Shown: piece by piece, positions 1-10,814 of the stretch | How the letters are laid out: every line of letters starts with the position of its first letter | Numbering within the stretch: position 1 is the stretch's first letter | NCBI GenBank assembly: GCA_027493525.1 | Contig: JAOSKN010000001.1 | Coordinates: forward strand, 2,294,001 to 2,358,000 | DNA: 64,000 nucleotides | Direction of reading: 5' to 3' | Origin: Planctomycetota bacterium | GTDB taxonomy: Bacteria > Planctomycetota > SZUA-567 > H5-PLA8 | Position numbers and translations under genes: made by a program | Notes under the pieces: generated by a model | Seen by the model: the letters and a program-made list of their open reading frames with translations, nothing else | What the model was told of the DNA's origin: nothing | The model's database searches: none

Positions 1-51
1 TTATGCCAGAATTGACACACTGGGTGCAGGAAAGTGCCCGAATTAGAAAGA

Positions 52-79
52 TTGACTCTCATTCTTCAAACGCTATGTT
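52..79 (+). promoter_or_regulatory. candidate sigma70-type promoter upstream of rnc
   Basis: TTGACT at 52-57 and TATGTT at 74-79 are separated by 16 bases, about 80 bases before the rnc start. The first box matches the sigma70 consensus at five of six positions and the second at four of six. It is the best pair in the 158 bases ahead of the gene. This is a pattern match only. Confidence 0.3.
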
Positions 80-158
80 TCATCCATGAGGTGGGGGTTT
101 GGGACGCGGCGCCGGTAGCGGATTCCCAAGTTCGTCAACCCGATAGACTTCCGAGTAT

Positions 159-938
159 ATGTCCAAACCCAAACCCTCAACGCAGATCATCCACCCGGAC
201 ACCCATTACCTCCGACTCCAGGACCGTATCGGCTACTGCTTCCAGCGCCCCGAGTTGCTTGAACGGGCGTTGACCCATCCCTCAAGCACCGCCGAGGAAG
301 ACTCCGACAACGAACGAATGGAATTCCTGGGCGACGCGGTCGTGAACTTGTGCGTCGGGCAGTGCCTGTACGAACTCTATCCTCGCTGGAACGAAGGGAA
401 ACTGACCCAGATCAAGTCGGCGGTGGTGAGCACGGTGAGCCTGGCGCGGGCTGGGGAGTCGCTGGGGTTGCGGGACGTCGGGCGGTTGGGCAAGGGGCTG
501 CCGGCCGACGAGCCGCTCCCGCCGAGCGTCTACGCGAACCTCTTCGAGGCCGTCACGGCGGCGGTGTACCTCGACAGCGGGCTGGAGTCCGCGCGCGCCT
601 TCGTGCTGCGGATTCTGGGCCCCGAGCTGCGGGCGCTGGCGGAGAACGGCTGCGAGACGAACTACAAATCCACGCTGCAACAGCTCGCGCAGCGGCACGT
701 GAACCTCACCCCGCATTACCGCGTGGTCAGCGCAACGGGCCCCGACCACGGGAAGACCTTCGAGATCGTCGCGGTGATCGGGAACCGACGCTTCCCGGCG
801 GGGACGGGCAAGAGCAAGAAGGAAGCCGAACAGGCCGCCGCGCGCCGCGCCCTGGAGGTGCTCCGCGCCGAGGATGCGTTCTCCGACTCCGCCGAATCGG
901 GGCGCCGGTTCCTCAAACTGGTCGAGGCGGCGGATTGA
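159..938 (+). CDS. rnc: ribonuclease III
   Basis: Double-strand-specific endoribonuclease that matures rRNA and other structured RNAs in the cytoplasm. The 259-residue product has the RNase III signature NERMEFLGDAV at residues 51-61, giving the catalytic acids E52, E55 and D59, and a C-terminal double-stranded-RNA-binding domain from about residue 166 (NYKSTLQQLAQ) to 235 (KSKKEAEQAAARRAL). The second catalytic cluster reads ANLFEA at 126-131. E130 (E. coli E117) is kept, but the position of E. coli D114 is Asn127 (codon AAC). Length is normal with a short N-terminal extension. It is followed by a repeat-containing spacer, so it is probably monocistronic here. Confidence 0.96.
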   Translation: MSKPKPSTQIIHPDTHYLRLQDRIGYCFQRPELLERALTHPSSTAEEDSDNERMEFLGDAVVNLCVGQCLYELYPRWNEGKLTQIKSAVVSTVSLARAGESLGLRDVGRLGKGLPADEPLPPSVYANLFEAVTAAVYLDSGLESARAFVLRILGPELRALAENGCETNYKSTLQQLAQRHVNLTPHYRVVSATGPDHGKTFEIVAVIGNRRFPAGTGKSKKEAEQAAARRALEVLRAEDAFSDSAESGRRFLKLVEAAD

Positions 939-943
939 ATTTT

Positions 944-976
944 CTTTACCACAGAGGACACAGAGAACGGCCTGCC
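944..976. repeat. fragment of CACAGAG-type intergenic repeat
   Basis: The spacer after rnc contains ACCACAGAGGACACAGAG. This is the arm of the same repeat family seen as long hairpins at 23733-23842 and 26394-26515. Only one arm is present, so it looks like a remnant. Confidence 0.45.
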
Positions 977-1051
977 TTGGACATTGGAGTTGATGGCTGA
1001 ACCCGCCGAAAGCCCCAAGACGAACGACGTGGACAAGTAACCCTTACGCGG

Positions 1052-1079
1052 CATCCACCATCCACCATCCGCCATCCGT
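1052..1079. repeat. heptamer tandem repeat (CATCCAC/CATCCGC)
   Basis: Four consecutive 7-base units: CATCCAC, CATCCAC, CATCCGC and CATCCGT. They lie immediately downstream of the AraC-type gene on the minus strand. Unrelated heptamer repeats also occur at 33359-33388, 33421-33462 and 59323-59350. Confidence 0.7.
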
Positions 1080-1784
1080 TTACGCTTTACGAATCTCAAA
1101 TTTCCGCCCCCGGCGCCGGAACCGGCCCGGAGTGACACCGGTTTGCCGCTTGAAATCGGCGATGAATTGGGAGGCGCTGCGGAGGCCGACGCGGCGCGCG
1201 AGGAGGCCGATCTTCTCGCCGGATTCGAGCAGCAGCTTCTTCGCGGCTTCGGCGCGCAGGCGGCGGAGTTCTTCGCGAAAGGAGCGCCCGGCAAGAGCCG
1301 CGAATTGGCGCGAAAGGTGCCCTTCGCTCAGTTCCAGCTCCGCCGCGTATTGCGCCAGCGAACGCGGTTCGGCGAGGTTCGCGCTTAGGTCCTCGCGGAT
1401 CGAGGCGACGACGCGGGCCATGCGCCCCTGCCCGGTCGGGCGAACGCTGCGCAGCAGTCCTTCGAGATAGCGCTCCATGGCGCGCTTGACCGCCCCGCGC
1501 GATCCGAGCCGGCTCAGCCGGCGCAGCGCGTCGATGTGCGCGGCCAGGAGCGCCGCGCCGGCGCCTCCGCCGAGGCGCGCGCCGCGGACGCAGGCGCTCA
1601 TGGTCTGCGCGCAGCGCATCTTGAAGAGCGTCAGGTCGCCGCCGCTCTGCCGTGCCAGGACCTTCAGGAGTTCGCGAAGGTCGCGTCGGGCCGCCGTAGC
1701 GCGCCCGAATTCGATCTCGGAGGCCAGCCGCGGGAGCAGGTCCCATTGGTAGCGGCGAGCCAGGGCCATCATATCCATAATCAT
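1080..1784 (-). CDS. AraC-family transcriptional regulator
   Basis: DNA-binding regulator of 234 residues. The last 100 residues form an AraC/XylS double helix-turn-helix: first helix-turn-helix around SLAQYAAELELSEGHLSRQF, second around IGLLARRVGLRSASQFIADF, then the typical TGVTPGRFRRR end. The N-terminal 120 residues show no cupin motif and are alanine/arginine rich, so the effector domain is not recognised. It is divergent from the PhyH gene at 1880 across a 95-base AT-rich spacer, so it probably controls that gene and itself. The start has no clear Shine-Dalgarno sequence; Met5 or Met6 are alternatives. Confidence 0.85.
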   Translation of the reverse strand: MIMDMMALARRYQWDLLPRLASEIEFGRATAARRDLRELLKVLARQSGGDLTLFKMRCAQTMSACVRGARLGGGAGAALLAAHIDALRRLSRLGSRGAVKRAMERYLEGLLRSVRPTGQGRMARVVASIREDLSANLAEPRSLAQYAAELELSEGHLSRQFAALAGRSFREELRRLRAEAAKKLLLESGEKIGLLARRVGLRSASQFIADFKRQTGVTPGRFRRRGRKFEIRKA

Positions 1785-1879
1785 AGTATATCATATTATC
1801 GATATTTTTAGCATAGGCTCGTCATGGCGGTACGCCTTGGATCGGCGTAGGTTCTCCGCGGCACGACAGGAGAGCAAGC

Positions 1880-2653
1880 ATGACCTGGAGCGACGAGCAA
1901 TTCGCGAAGTACCGCAAGGACGGCTACCTCTTCGTGCGCGGGCTGCTGGGGCCGCGGGACCTCGGCGCGTTGAATGAGACGCTTCCGGAGTTGCTCGCCG
2001 GCGACGAGGCCCGCGACGGCATGCATCGCGAGCGCGAGAAGAGCGGCGCGGTGCGGCAGGTCTACAGCGCCGACCGCCACAGCCCGCCCTTCCGCGCGCT
2101 CGTGCGCCGGCCGGAGATCCTTGGACCGGTGCGGGCGCTGACCGGCAACGAGGTGTACGTCTGGCACAGCAAGATCAACGTGAAAGACTCGTTCGAGGGC
2201 GCGGTCTGGCTCTGGCATCAGGACTACGGCTACTGGATGTGGGACGGGGTGGAGCCGAAACTGACCTCGGTGATGGTGCTGCTCGACCGCGCCACGGTTA
2301 ACAACGGCTGCCTGATGGTCGTGGCGGGCTCCCATGCCTGGGGCCGGCAGGAGCACTTCGCCGACACGGTCACCACGAGCTACAAACAGTGGTGCGTGGA
2401 CGTGCCGACCTTGAGGCGGCGCGTGCGGGAGGAAGACATCCGGCACATCGCCGGCGAACCCGGCGACGTGCTCTTCTTCGACTGCAACCTGCTGCACGGC
2501 TCGGGTCACAACATGTCGCCGCTGCCGCGCAAGACATTCATTGTCTGCTACAACGACGTGGCGAACACGCCGAGGCCGGTGGAGCAGCCGCGCCCGGACT
2601 GGGTCGTCTCGCGCGCGTACGAGGCCGTGCGGCTGGAGCCGGCGGCCACTTGA
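1880..2653 (+). CDS. phytanoyl-CoA dioxygenase (PhyH) family oxygenase
   Basis: Fe(II)/2-oxoglutarate-dependent oxygenase of the PhyH family, 257 residues. The metal-binding HxD is H113-Q-D115 (LWHQDYG), the distal His is H206 (LLHGSGHN), and R217 (PLPRKTF) is placed to bind 2-oxoglutarate. NNGCLMVVAGSH before the distal His is typical of the family. A good Shine-Dalgarno (AGGAG) precedes the ATG. The substrate cannot be read from sequence; PhyH proteins hydroxylate fatty acyl-CoAs, ectoine, halogenated or phosphonate compounds. Divergent pairing with the AraC regulator suggests induction by its substrate. Confidence 0.88.
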   Translation: MTWSDEQFAKYRKDGYLFVRGLLGPRDLGALNETLPELLAGDEARDGMHREREKSGAVRQVYSADRHSPPFRALVRRPEILGPVRALTGNEVYVWHSKINVKDSFEGAVWLWHQDYGYWMWDGVEPKLTSVMVLLDRATVNNGCLMVVAGSHAWGRQEHFADTVTTSYKQWCVDVPTLRRRVREEDIRHIAGEPGDVLFFDCNLLHGSGHNMSPLPRKTFIVCYNDVANTPRPVEQPRPDWVVSRAYEAVRLEPAAT

Positions 2654-2792
2654 AGCGCGCCCGCGCGACCGGGCTGGGGGCACGGTCTGAGATTCCTTTT
2701 TCGATCTGGCGCCACGGGTCGGTACTCCGCCCCGCGCCCCCGCCATACCCCGTGCCGCGCCGCCTCCGACTCCGCGTGCCCGAGACACCCTC

Positions 2793-2925
2793 ATCCGTTG
2801 CTTGCCACCGGCTTCAGCCGGTGGTGCGCAGCCCATCAATCCTCTTTCCGCCGGCTTAAGCCGGCGGAAAAAGACATAAAAGGGAGCCGCAATCCACCAC
2901 CTGAAGGTGGTGGCAAGCAACGGAT
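2793..2925. repeat. composite REP-like element: three hairpins inside a 17-bp inverted repeat
   Basis: A 17-base perfect inverted repeat (2793-2809 with 2909-2925) encloses three palindromes. These are CCACCGGC/GCCGGTGG at 2805-2824, a 26-base perfect palindrome at 2845-2870 centred on GGCTTAAGCC, and CCACCACCT/AGGTGGTGG at 2894-2913. It occupies most of the 352-base gap between the PhyH gene and the convergent lyase gene. The arrangement resembles REP/BIME elements mobilised by RAYT transposases, but no transposase is in the window. Confidence 0.75.
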
Positions 2926-2978
2926 ACACGTACCGCTTCGTGCCACGGGTCGGCGCAGCCGCCCCGTGCCCGCGCCGC

Positions 2979-3005
2979 GGTAAAATTGCCGGCCTGGAAG
3001 CCGGC
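2979..3005 (-). terminator. probable terminator of the heparinase-like gene
   Basis: GCCGGC/GCCGGC stem (2988-2993 with 3000-3005) directly abuts the stop codon at 3006. On the minus strand it is followed by AATTTTACC. The U-run is short, so strength is uncertain. Confidence 0.4.
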
Positions 3006-5821
3006 CTACTCGCGCTTCGGCTCGGAGTAGTCCGTCGCGAAGATCGCGCTGGTCTTGAGTTCGCCCAGCACGACTTCCGTGCCCTTGGGTTCGTAACTGA
3101 CCAAGGCATGGAAGACCGTGCCGTCCTTGAGTTCAACCTTCACGCCGAGCGCGTCGGCCTCCGCGCCGCCGGCCTTTGTCACCGGAACGCGCGCCAGGGT
3201 TTTCGTATCGGAGCCGAAGCAGGCCACATAGTCGGTGCGCTGGACGCCCTCGCGGCGGACAAGCATGCCCTTGCGGTTACCGCCGTAGGCGAGCAGGCGG
3301 GTGTTGGGCGCGCCCAGCATGGTCAGGTTGACGCCGGCGTCCCGCCAGGTTTCGCCGGTGACGGCGGCCTGGTGGCTGGCGATCGAGCCTCCGAAGACGT
3401 GCCGCTTGGTGGGCTCGTCGGGCTTTTCGGTCCATGACCCTTCCTTCGTTTCCAGCGAGAGGCTCGCGCCCGCTCCGGGCAGGCACCAGTCGACGGTGCG
3501 CGGGCGCTCACTGGCGACGCGGTCCAGAACCAGCACGTGCTTGTCCAGGAGGACGAACGCGCGGGTGATGACGCTCCCGGGATAATGCTTGTCGCTGCGC
3601 GCGACGATATGCTGCACCGGGCCTTCCACGTCGTACGAGAGCGGCTCGGCCGGCTCCGAGCGCTGCAGCTCTTCGTCCACGATGACGATCGCCTGGTTGA
3701 AGGAGGAGTGGTTGTAGGCGCCGCCGCCGATCTCCACGCGGCGCGGCTTGCCTTTGGCGCCGGCCGTGGTCGTGGCGATGGTCAGCGCGCAGCGGTCGTG
3801 CGAGCCGCGCATGATGTGGGTGCCCCAGTTCATCGAGACCTGCCGGTCGTTCCACTTGAGCAGCGTCGAGGCGCCGAGGTGGAAGCCGTCGCCGGCCTGC
3901 TCGCGGAACCGTTCCACGAAGGGCTTGCCGGCGAAGCGCTGCTCGTCGAGGAACTTCACGATCGCATACTTGTAGCCCTGCCCGATGGCGTCGGCGCCGC
4001 GGCTGTGGACGATCGTGAAGAAGCGCTCGTCGTAGAGGTCGATGCCGCGATGCCAGAGCGCCTCGAGGCACCAGAGCAGCGGGCTGATCGTATAGGCTTG
4101 GTAGTGCCCTTCCAGGCACAGGCCGTCGTCGTCGAAGGCCCACTGGATCTGCCCGCGCACGCCGTGCTCCGAGGAAAGCGCGTGGCTGACGAGGGGCCAG
4201 TTCCGCGCGGCCAGGCCGGCGTAGAGCGTCAGGTAGTCGGCGGTGCAGGTCTGATTGCCCGGGCCGACGTAGTGGTTGCGCGTCTTGATCCCCGCCGGGA
4301 GGATGAACTCCTCCACGATCTTCTTCCGCGCGGCTTCATCCAGATCCCTGGCGACGAGGTCGAAGTCGTTGAACGCGCCGTGGCGTTCGTACCCGTAAGG
4401 CGGACGCGTGGTGCCGCCGACATGGAAGCCCAGATGCAGCGTGTTGTCGGCCAGCAAGCCTTCGCTGATGAGCTTGAAGGGGCGCGCGTCGCAGGCGGCC
4501 TGCTCGCGAGCCCAGAGTTCGGCGGCCTTGAGCAGAAGCGCCCGGGCCTTTTCGAGGTATCGCGCCTCCCCGTCCCTTCATAAAGGAAGGCCGCGGCGGT
4601 GAGCGCGTTCTCGTACTTCGCGCCCGTGGCCTGGGCCTGCTTGAAGCCGTCCGCGTAGAGCGGCGCGGCGCAGTGTTTGCGGATGGCGTTATGGGTGGCG
4701 AGCCAGGCCGACGTCATCTCCAGGCCGCCGTAGCGGAGCACGTCCTCGAGGTCCTCGGGGCGGCCGGCCTCGAAGGCGGCCTTGACCGCGTCCGGCCCGC
4801 CGCGGCCCGGGTAGCCGGTGACGTATTCGGGCAAGTCCTTGCGCCGGCCCAGAAGCGGATAGGCCAGTTTTTCCTCCGGAATCGGGACGGTGACGCTGAG
4901 GTGGATGGGATCGGAGGAGCGGAGGATGGTGACCTCCGAGTCGGGAAGCCCCTCGGCTTCGGCGCGCGCCTCGAAGAACTCGCAGTAGAGCGGCTCCCTG
5001 GCCGCGGCCGCCTCGGCGGGCAGCACGATCCGCGCGGCGACGGTCTTGGTCTCTTTGGGCCCCAGCGCGACGGTTTCGGCTTCCAATTCGGCGCGGGCGT
5101 GTTCGGCGCGGAACGGGGCGAGCTTCAACTTCGCGCTGAGCGGGCGGTCAAGCCGGTTGGCGATGCGCAACGGGTAGGTGAAAACCAGATCCTGCCCTTT
5201 GCCCCAGGTGTAGGGCGCCAGGCGCTGGTCCCAGTCAAGGCTCACGGCCTGCTTGACGAAGCGGATCGCCCCGAGCCAGACGTTCTCTCCGGGTTCCTGG
5301 ATCGCGCGGCGGGTGTCGGCCGTGCCGCCCGAGAGACGCAGGCCGCGCGCGTCCGGAACGCTGGCGTCCATCCCCTTCCCCTGCCCGGCGAGTTTCAACT
5401 CTTCCGGCTGGCGCAAGTCGATCCAGATCGTGCGCCAGTCGAAGGGTCCACGCATGCCGTCGAGGACGTACCAGTGGCAGAGCGCGCCTTCGAAGGGATA
5501 ATTCTCGAGCGAGACGACCAGTTGCGCGGCGCGGTCGGCCTTGACGTCGAGCTTGATGAAGTCGTACTCGCGGGCTTCCACGCTCAAGGCCTTCAGATCG
5601 AGACGTCCGGAAAAGCTGCCGTCGAACTTGAGCGCCTTTCCGCCTCGCGGGCCTTCGGGGACGGCTTCCCAGCTTCCTGTCAGGTTCATCCCTTCGGCGT
5701 TGCCGCCTTCGGCTACGACCTTAATCAGCGGCTCGGAGGCCAGGGCGCACGCTCCAGAAAGGAAGAGCGTCAGCGCCAGCAGCAGGCTTTGGCGAGCGGC
5801 CGATGGAGCGTTCGGATGCAT
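3006..5821 (-). CDS. heparinase II/III-like secreted polysaccharide lyase (frameshifted in this sequence)
   Basis: The start is ATG 5821 with AGAGGAG upstream, followed by a signal peptide (QSLLLALTLFLSGACALA). The N-terminal half is a beta-rich region of unknown fold. The C-terminal half has the alpha/alpha-toroid and beta-sandwich features of heparinase II/III and alginate lyases: LCLEGHYQAYTISPLLW, GGAYNHSSFNQAIVIVDE, and a VLDRVASERPRTVDWCLPG beta-sheet. One base is missing near 4574-4576 (CCC on the plus strand). Adding one gives a continuous 938-residue protein across EGDGEARYLEKA. It probably acts in the periplasm or outside on acidic polysaccharide. The catalytic His/Tyr were not assigned. 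Confidence 0.72.
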
Positions 5822-5854
5822 GTTCAAGCTCCTCTAAGATCGGGGTGAGCGGAA

Positions 5855-5900
5855 TATAATTCTGCTAACCAGTATAATAGATACACCACTTCTCGTGAAA
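5855..5900. promoter_or_regulatory. divergent AT-rich promoter region
   Basis: This lies between the lyase gene (minus) and the LuxR-type gene (plus). For the minus strand, TTTCAC (5895-5900) and TATACT (5871-5876) are 18 bases apart, about 50 bases before the lyase ATG. Two plus-strand TATAAT boxes lie at 5855-5860 and 5873-5878 without a convincing -35. Shared control of the two genes is an inference. Confidence 0.35.
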
Positions 5901-6027
5901 CAACGCCGGATTGTGCTTTTAATGCAAGGAATTGAAACAAGGGCGGAGTGGTATGCGCATTGCCCTATTCCTCAATGAGAGCAGGGTATGTCGCAATATG
6001 CGTCTTAAGGGAAAAAGGAACTTGGTC

Positions 6028-6603
6028 ATGAACGGCGCCACAGCTTCAATCTCCCGATGGTCCCAGTTCGTGAAACAGCTTGATGGCTATGCCTTTGTGG
6101 CTCGGTCGGACGGCCGGATCCTGGATGCGAACCTCACCGGCTGGCGGTTTCTGGAATCCTGGCGTCGCGAGCGTGGAGGCTGGGAACTGGGCGCGTGGCT
6201 GATGGCTCGTACGGCATCCCGGGATTCGGGAATTCCGGAGGACCACGAGCTGCACATCAAGCTTCGCGGCGGGCGGCAGTACCGGCTCACGGCGACGGCG
6301 CTTCCGGAGGCGGACGCCGAGACTCGAGAGACCATGTACATCGTGTATGCCGACGAACTGCTGGGGCGGCCCGGCGTACCGCTGTCCAAACTGCGGGCGC
6401 ACTACAAGCTGAGCCAGCGCGAGTCGGAAGTCCTGAGCATGCTGTTGAACGGCTACAGCAACCTTCAGGTGGCGAAGGCGCTGGAGATGCAACCGATCGA
6501 GATCAAGCGCCTGGCGCGGCGCATCCGCGTCAAGCTGGGGGCTTCGTCCTCCGAGAACGGGCTCAAGCTGTACGAGCCTTCGGGTACGCTGACGCCGGTG
6601 TAA
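6028..6603 (+). CDS. LuxR-type helix-turn-helix regulator with PAS-like sensor
   Basis: 191 residues from ATG 6028, chosen because AAGGA lies eight bases upstream; in-frame TTG 5932 or ATG 5953 would add 32 or 25 residues. The N-terminal part resembles a PAS domain (LDGYAFVARSDGRILDANLTG). The C-terminal helix-turn-helix is LuxR/FixJ-like (LSQRESEVLSMLLNGYSN, then RRIRVKLGASS). The usual TVKxH of the recognition helix is replaced by IEIKRLARR, so DNA specificity is probably unusual. Divergent from the polysaccharide lyase gene, its likely target. Confidence 0.75.
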   Translation: MNGATASISRWSQFVKQLDGYAFVARSDGRILDANLTGWRFLESWRRERGGWELGAWLMARTASRDSGIPEDHELHIKLRGGRQYRLTATALPEADAETRETMYIVYADELLGRPGVPLSKLRAHYKLSQRESEVLSMLLNGYSNLQVAKALEMQPIEIKRLARRIRVKLGASSSENGLKLYEPSGTLTPV

Positions 6604-6638
6604 GGCATGGCGGGTCGGACCTGCATTCCGCGCAAGGC

Positions 6639-7316
6639 TCACCCGCCCCGCGAAAGCTGGCAATGCAGGATGAAGATGCGGTGGAGTTCGCTGGGCGCGT
6701 CGGGGTGGTCGTCGACTCGAAGGTCGACGCTGGCCGGCTGAAAGGCCTGACTGCCGGCGACCTTGATCGCCGCGGCCTGCTTGCCGCGCGCATCCCCGCC
6801 GGCGCGATCGGCGGCAAGGAGCCCCTCGAGCAGGCGTTCGGCGAGGTGCGGCGAGTTGCTCTGCCGGAAGCCGCGTTCCGCGGCAGCAAGGACTTCTTCC
6901 CCGGCCAGGGTATTCCCCAGCACGATCAGGTCGTCGGAGACGAGCTGCGAGGCATAGGCCTGGCAGGCGTCGCCGGTGTAGGCGTAGGCGCCCTGCTGGC
7001 CCTCCTGGGGAGCGGCCATCAGGACGGCGACCTGGCGGCGCTCGGCATGGCCGAAGAATTTCAGCGCGCGCTGCACGGCGTCGCGCGGCTCGACCCCGGC
7101 TTCGAGTTCGTCGAGGACCTCGATGGCGAGGCGGGGCTCGTGGTGGTGCTGGGTGGCGACCGCGCCGACGCCGGGGCGCAGGAAAGGCACGACGGCGCCG
7201 ACGGCCAGGAAGCGCGAGGCCGTGGCGATGCCCAGTTGGCCGGACGCGGCGTCCTTGGCCACGAGCGTGAAGGTCGCGCTGCGGGAGCGGAGGGTCGAGT
7301 CGTCGCGTGGGGTCAC
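6639..7316 (-). CDS. DUF1028 family protein (Ntn-hydrolase-like)
   Basis: TFTLVAKDAASGQLGIATAS, then AVGAVVPFLRPGVGAVATQ, are the hallmark opening of DUF1028, predicted to adopt the N-terminal-nucleophile hydrolase fold. The biochemical role of the family is not established. GTG 7316 is chosen because it begins five bases after the speA stop and close to the conserved domain. ATG 7355, inside speA, is an alternative with no better ribosome site. Probably translationally coupled to speA. Confidence 0.75.
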   Translation of the reverse strand: MTPRDDSTLRSRSATFTLVAKDAASGQLGIATASRFLAVGAVVPFLRPGVGAVATQHHHEPRLAIEVLDELEAGVEPRDAVQRALKFFGHAERRQVAVLMAAPQEGQQGAYAYTGDACQAYASQLVSDDLIVLGNTLAGEEVLAAAERGFRQSNSPHLAERLLEGLLAADRAGGDARGKQAAAIKVAGSQAFQPASVDLRVDDHPDAPSELHRIFILHCQLSRGG

Positions 7317-7320
7317 GGCG

Positions 7321-9224
<1,904 letters not shown>

Positions 9225-9247
9225 GCCCGAGCGCCTCCCGGAACCCC

Positions 9248-9302
9248 GCGCCCCGGCCGGGGCGCCAAAGCCAAACGGCGGAACCCCTCCCGGGGCGCCG
9301 CC
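9248..9302 (-). terminator. GC-rich hairpins between eno and speA
   Basis: An 18-base perfect palindrome (9248-9265, GCGCCCCGG/CCGGGGCGC) and a second stem with a 2-by-2 bulge (GGCGG..CCCC / GGGG..CCGCC, 9277-9302) follow the eno stop. No U-run is present, so they could be a weak or Rho-assisted terminator or an mRNA processing signal. Confidence 0.35.
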
Positions 9303-9341
9303 GTATTCGAGTCTTCGAAGACCTTCCGGCCCGCGCGGGCG

Positions 9342-10712
<1,371 letters not shown>

Positions 10713-10750
10713 TTACGCAACCGCATACCTTCCAAAAGCATGCGCGCGGA

Positions 10751-10785
10751 GAAAAGCAAACCCCTCTCCCTTGGCGGGAGAGGGG
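10751..10785 (-). terminator. Rho-independent terminator
   Basis: A perfect 10-bp stem, CCCCTCTCCC (10761-10770) with GGGAGAGGGG (10776-10785), and a five-base loop. On the minus strand it is followed by TTTGCTTTTC. It lies 30 bases past the stop of the secreted-protein gene at 10815 and separates it from eno. Confidence 0.7.
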
Positions 10786-10814
10786 CGGGTGAAACGGGAG
10801 CGTGCCGGGACGGC

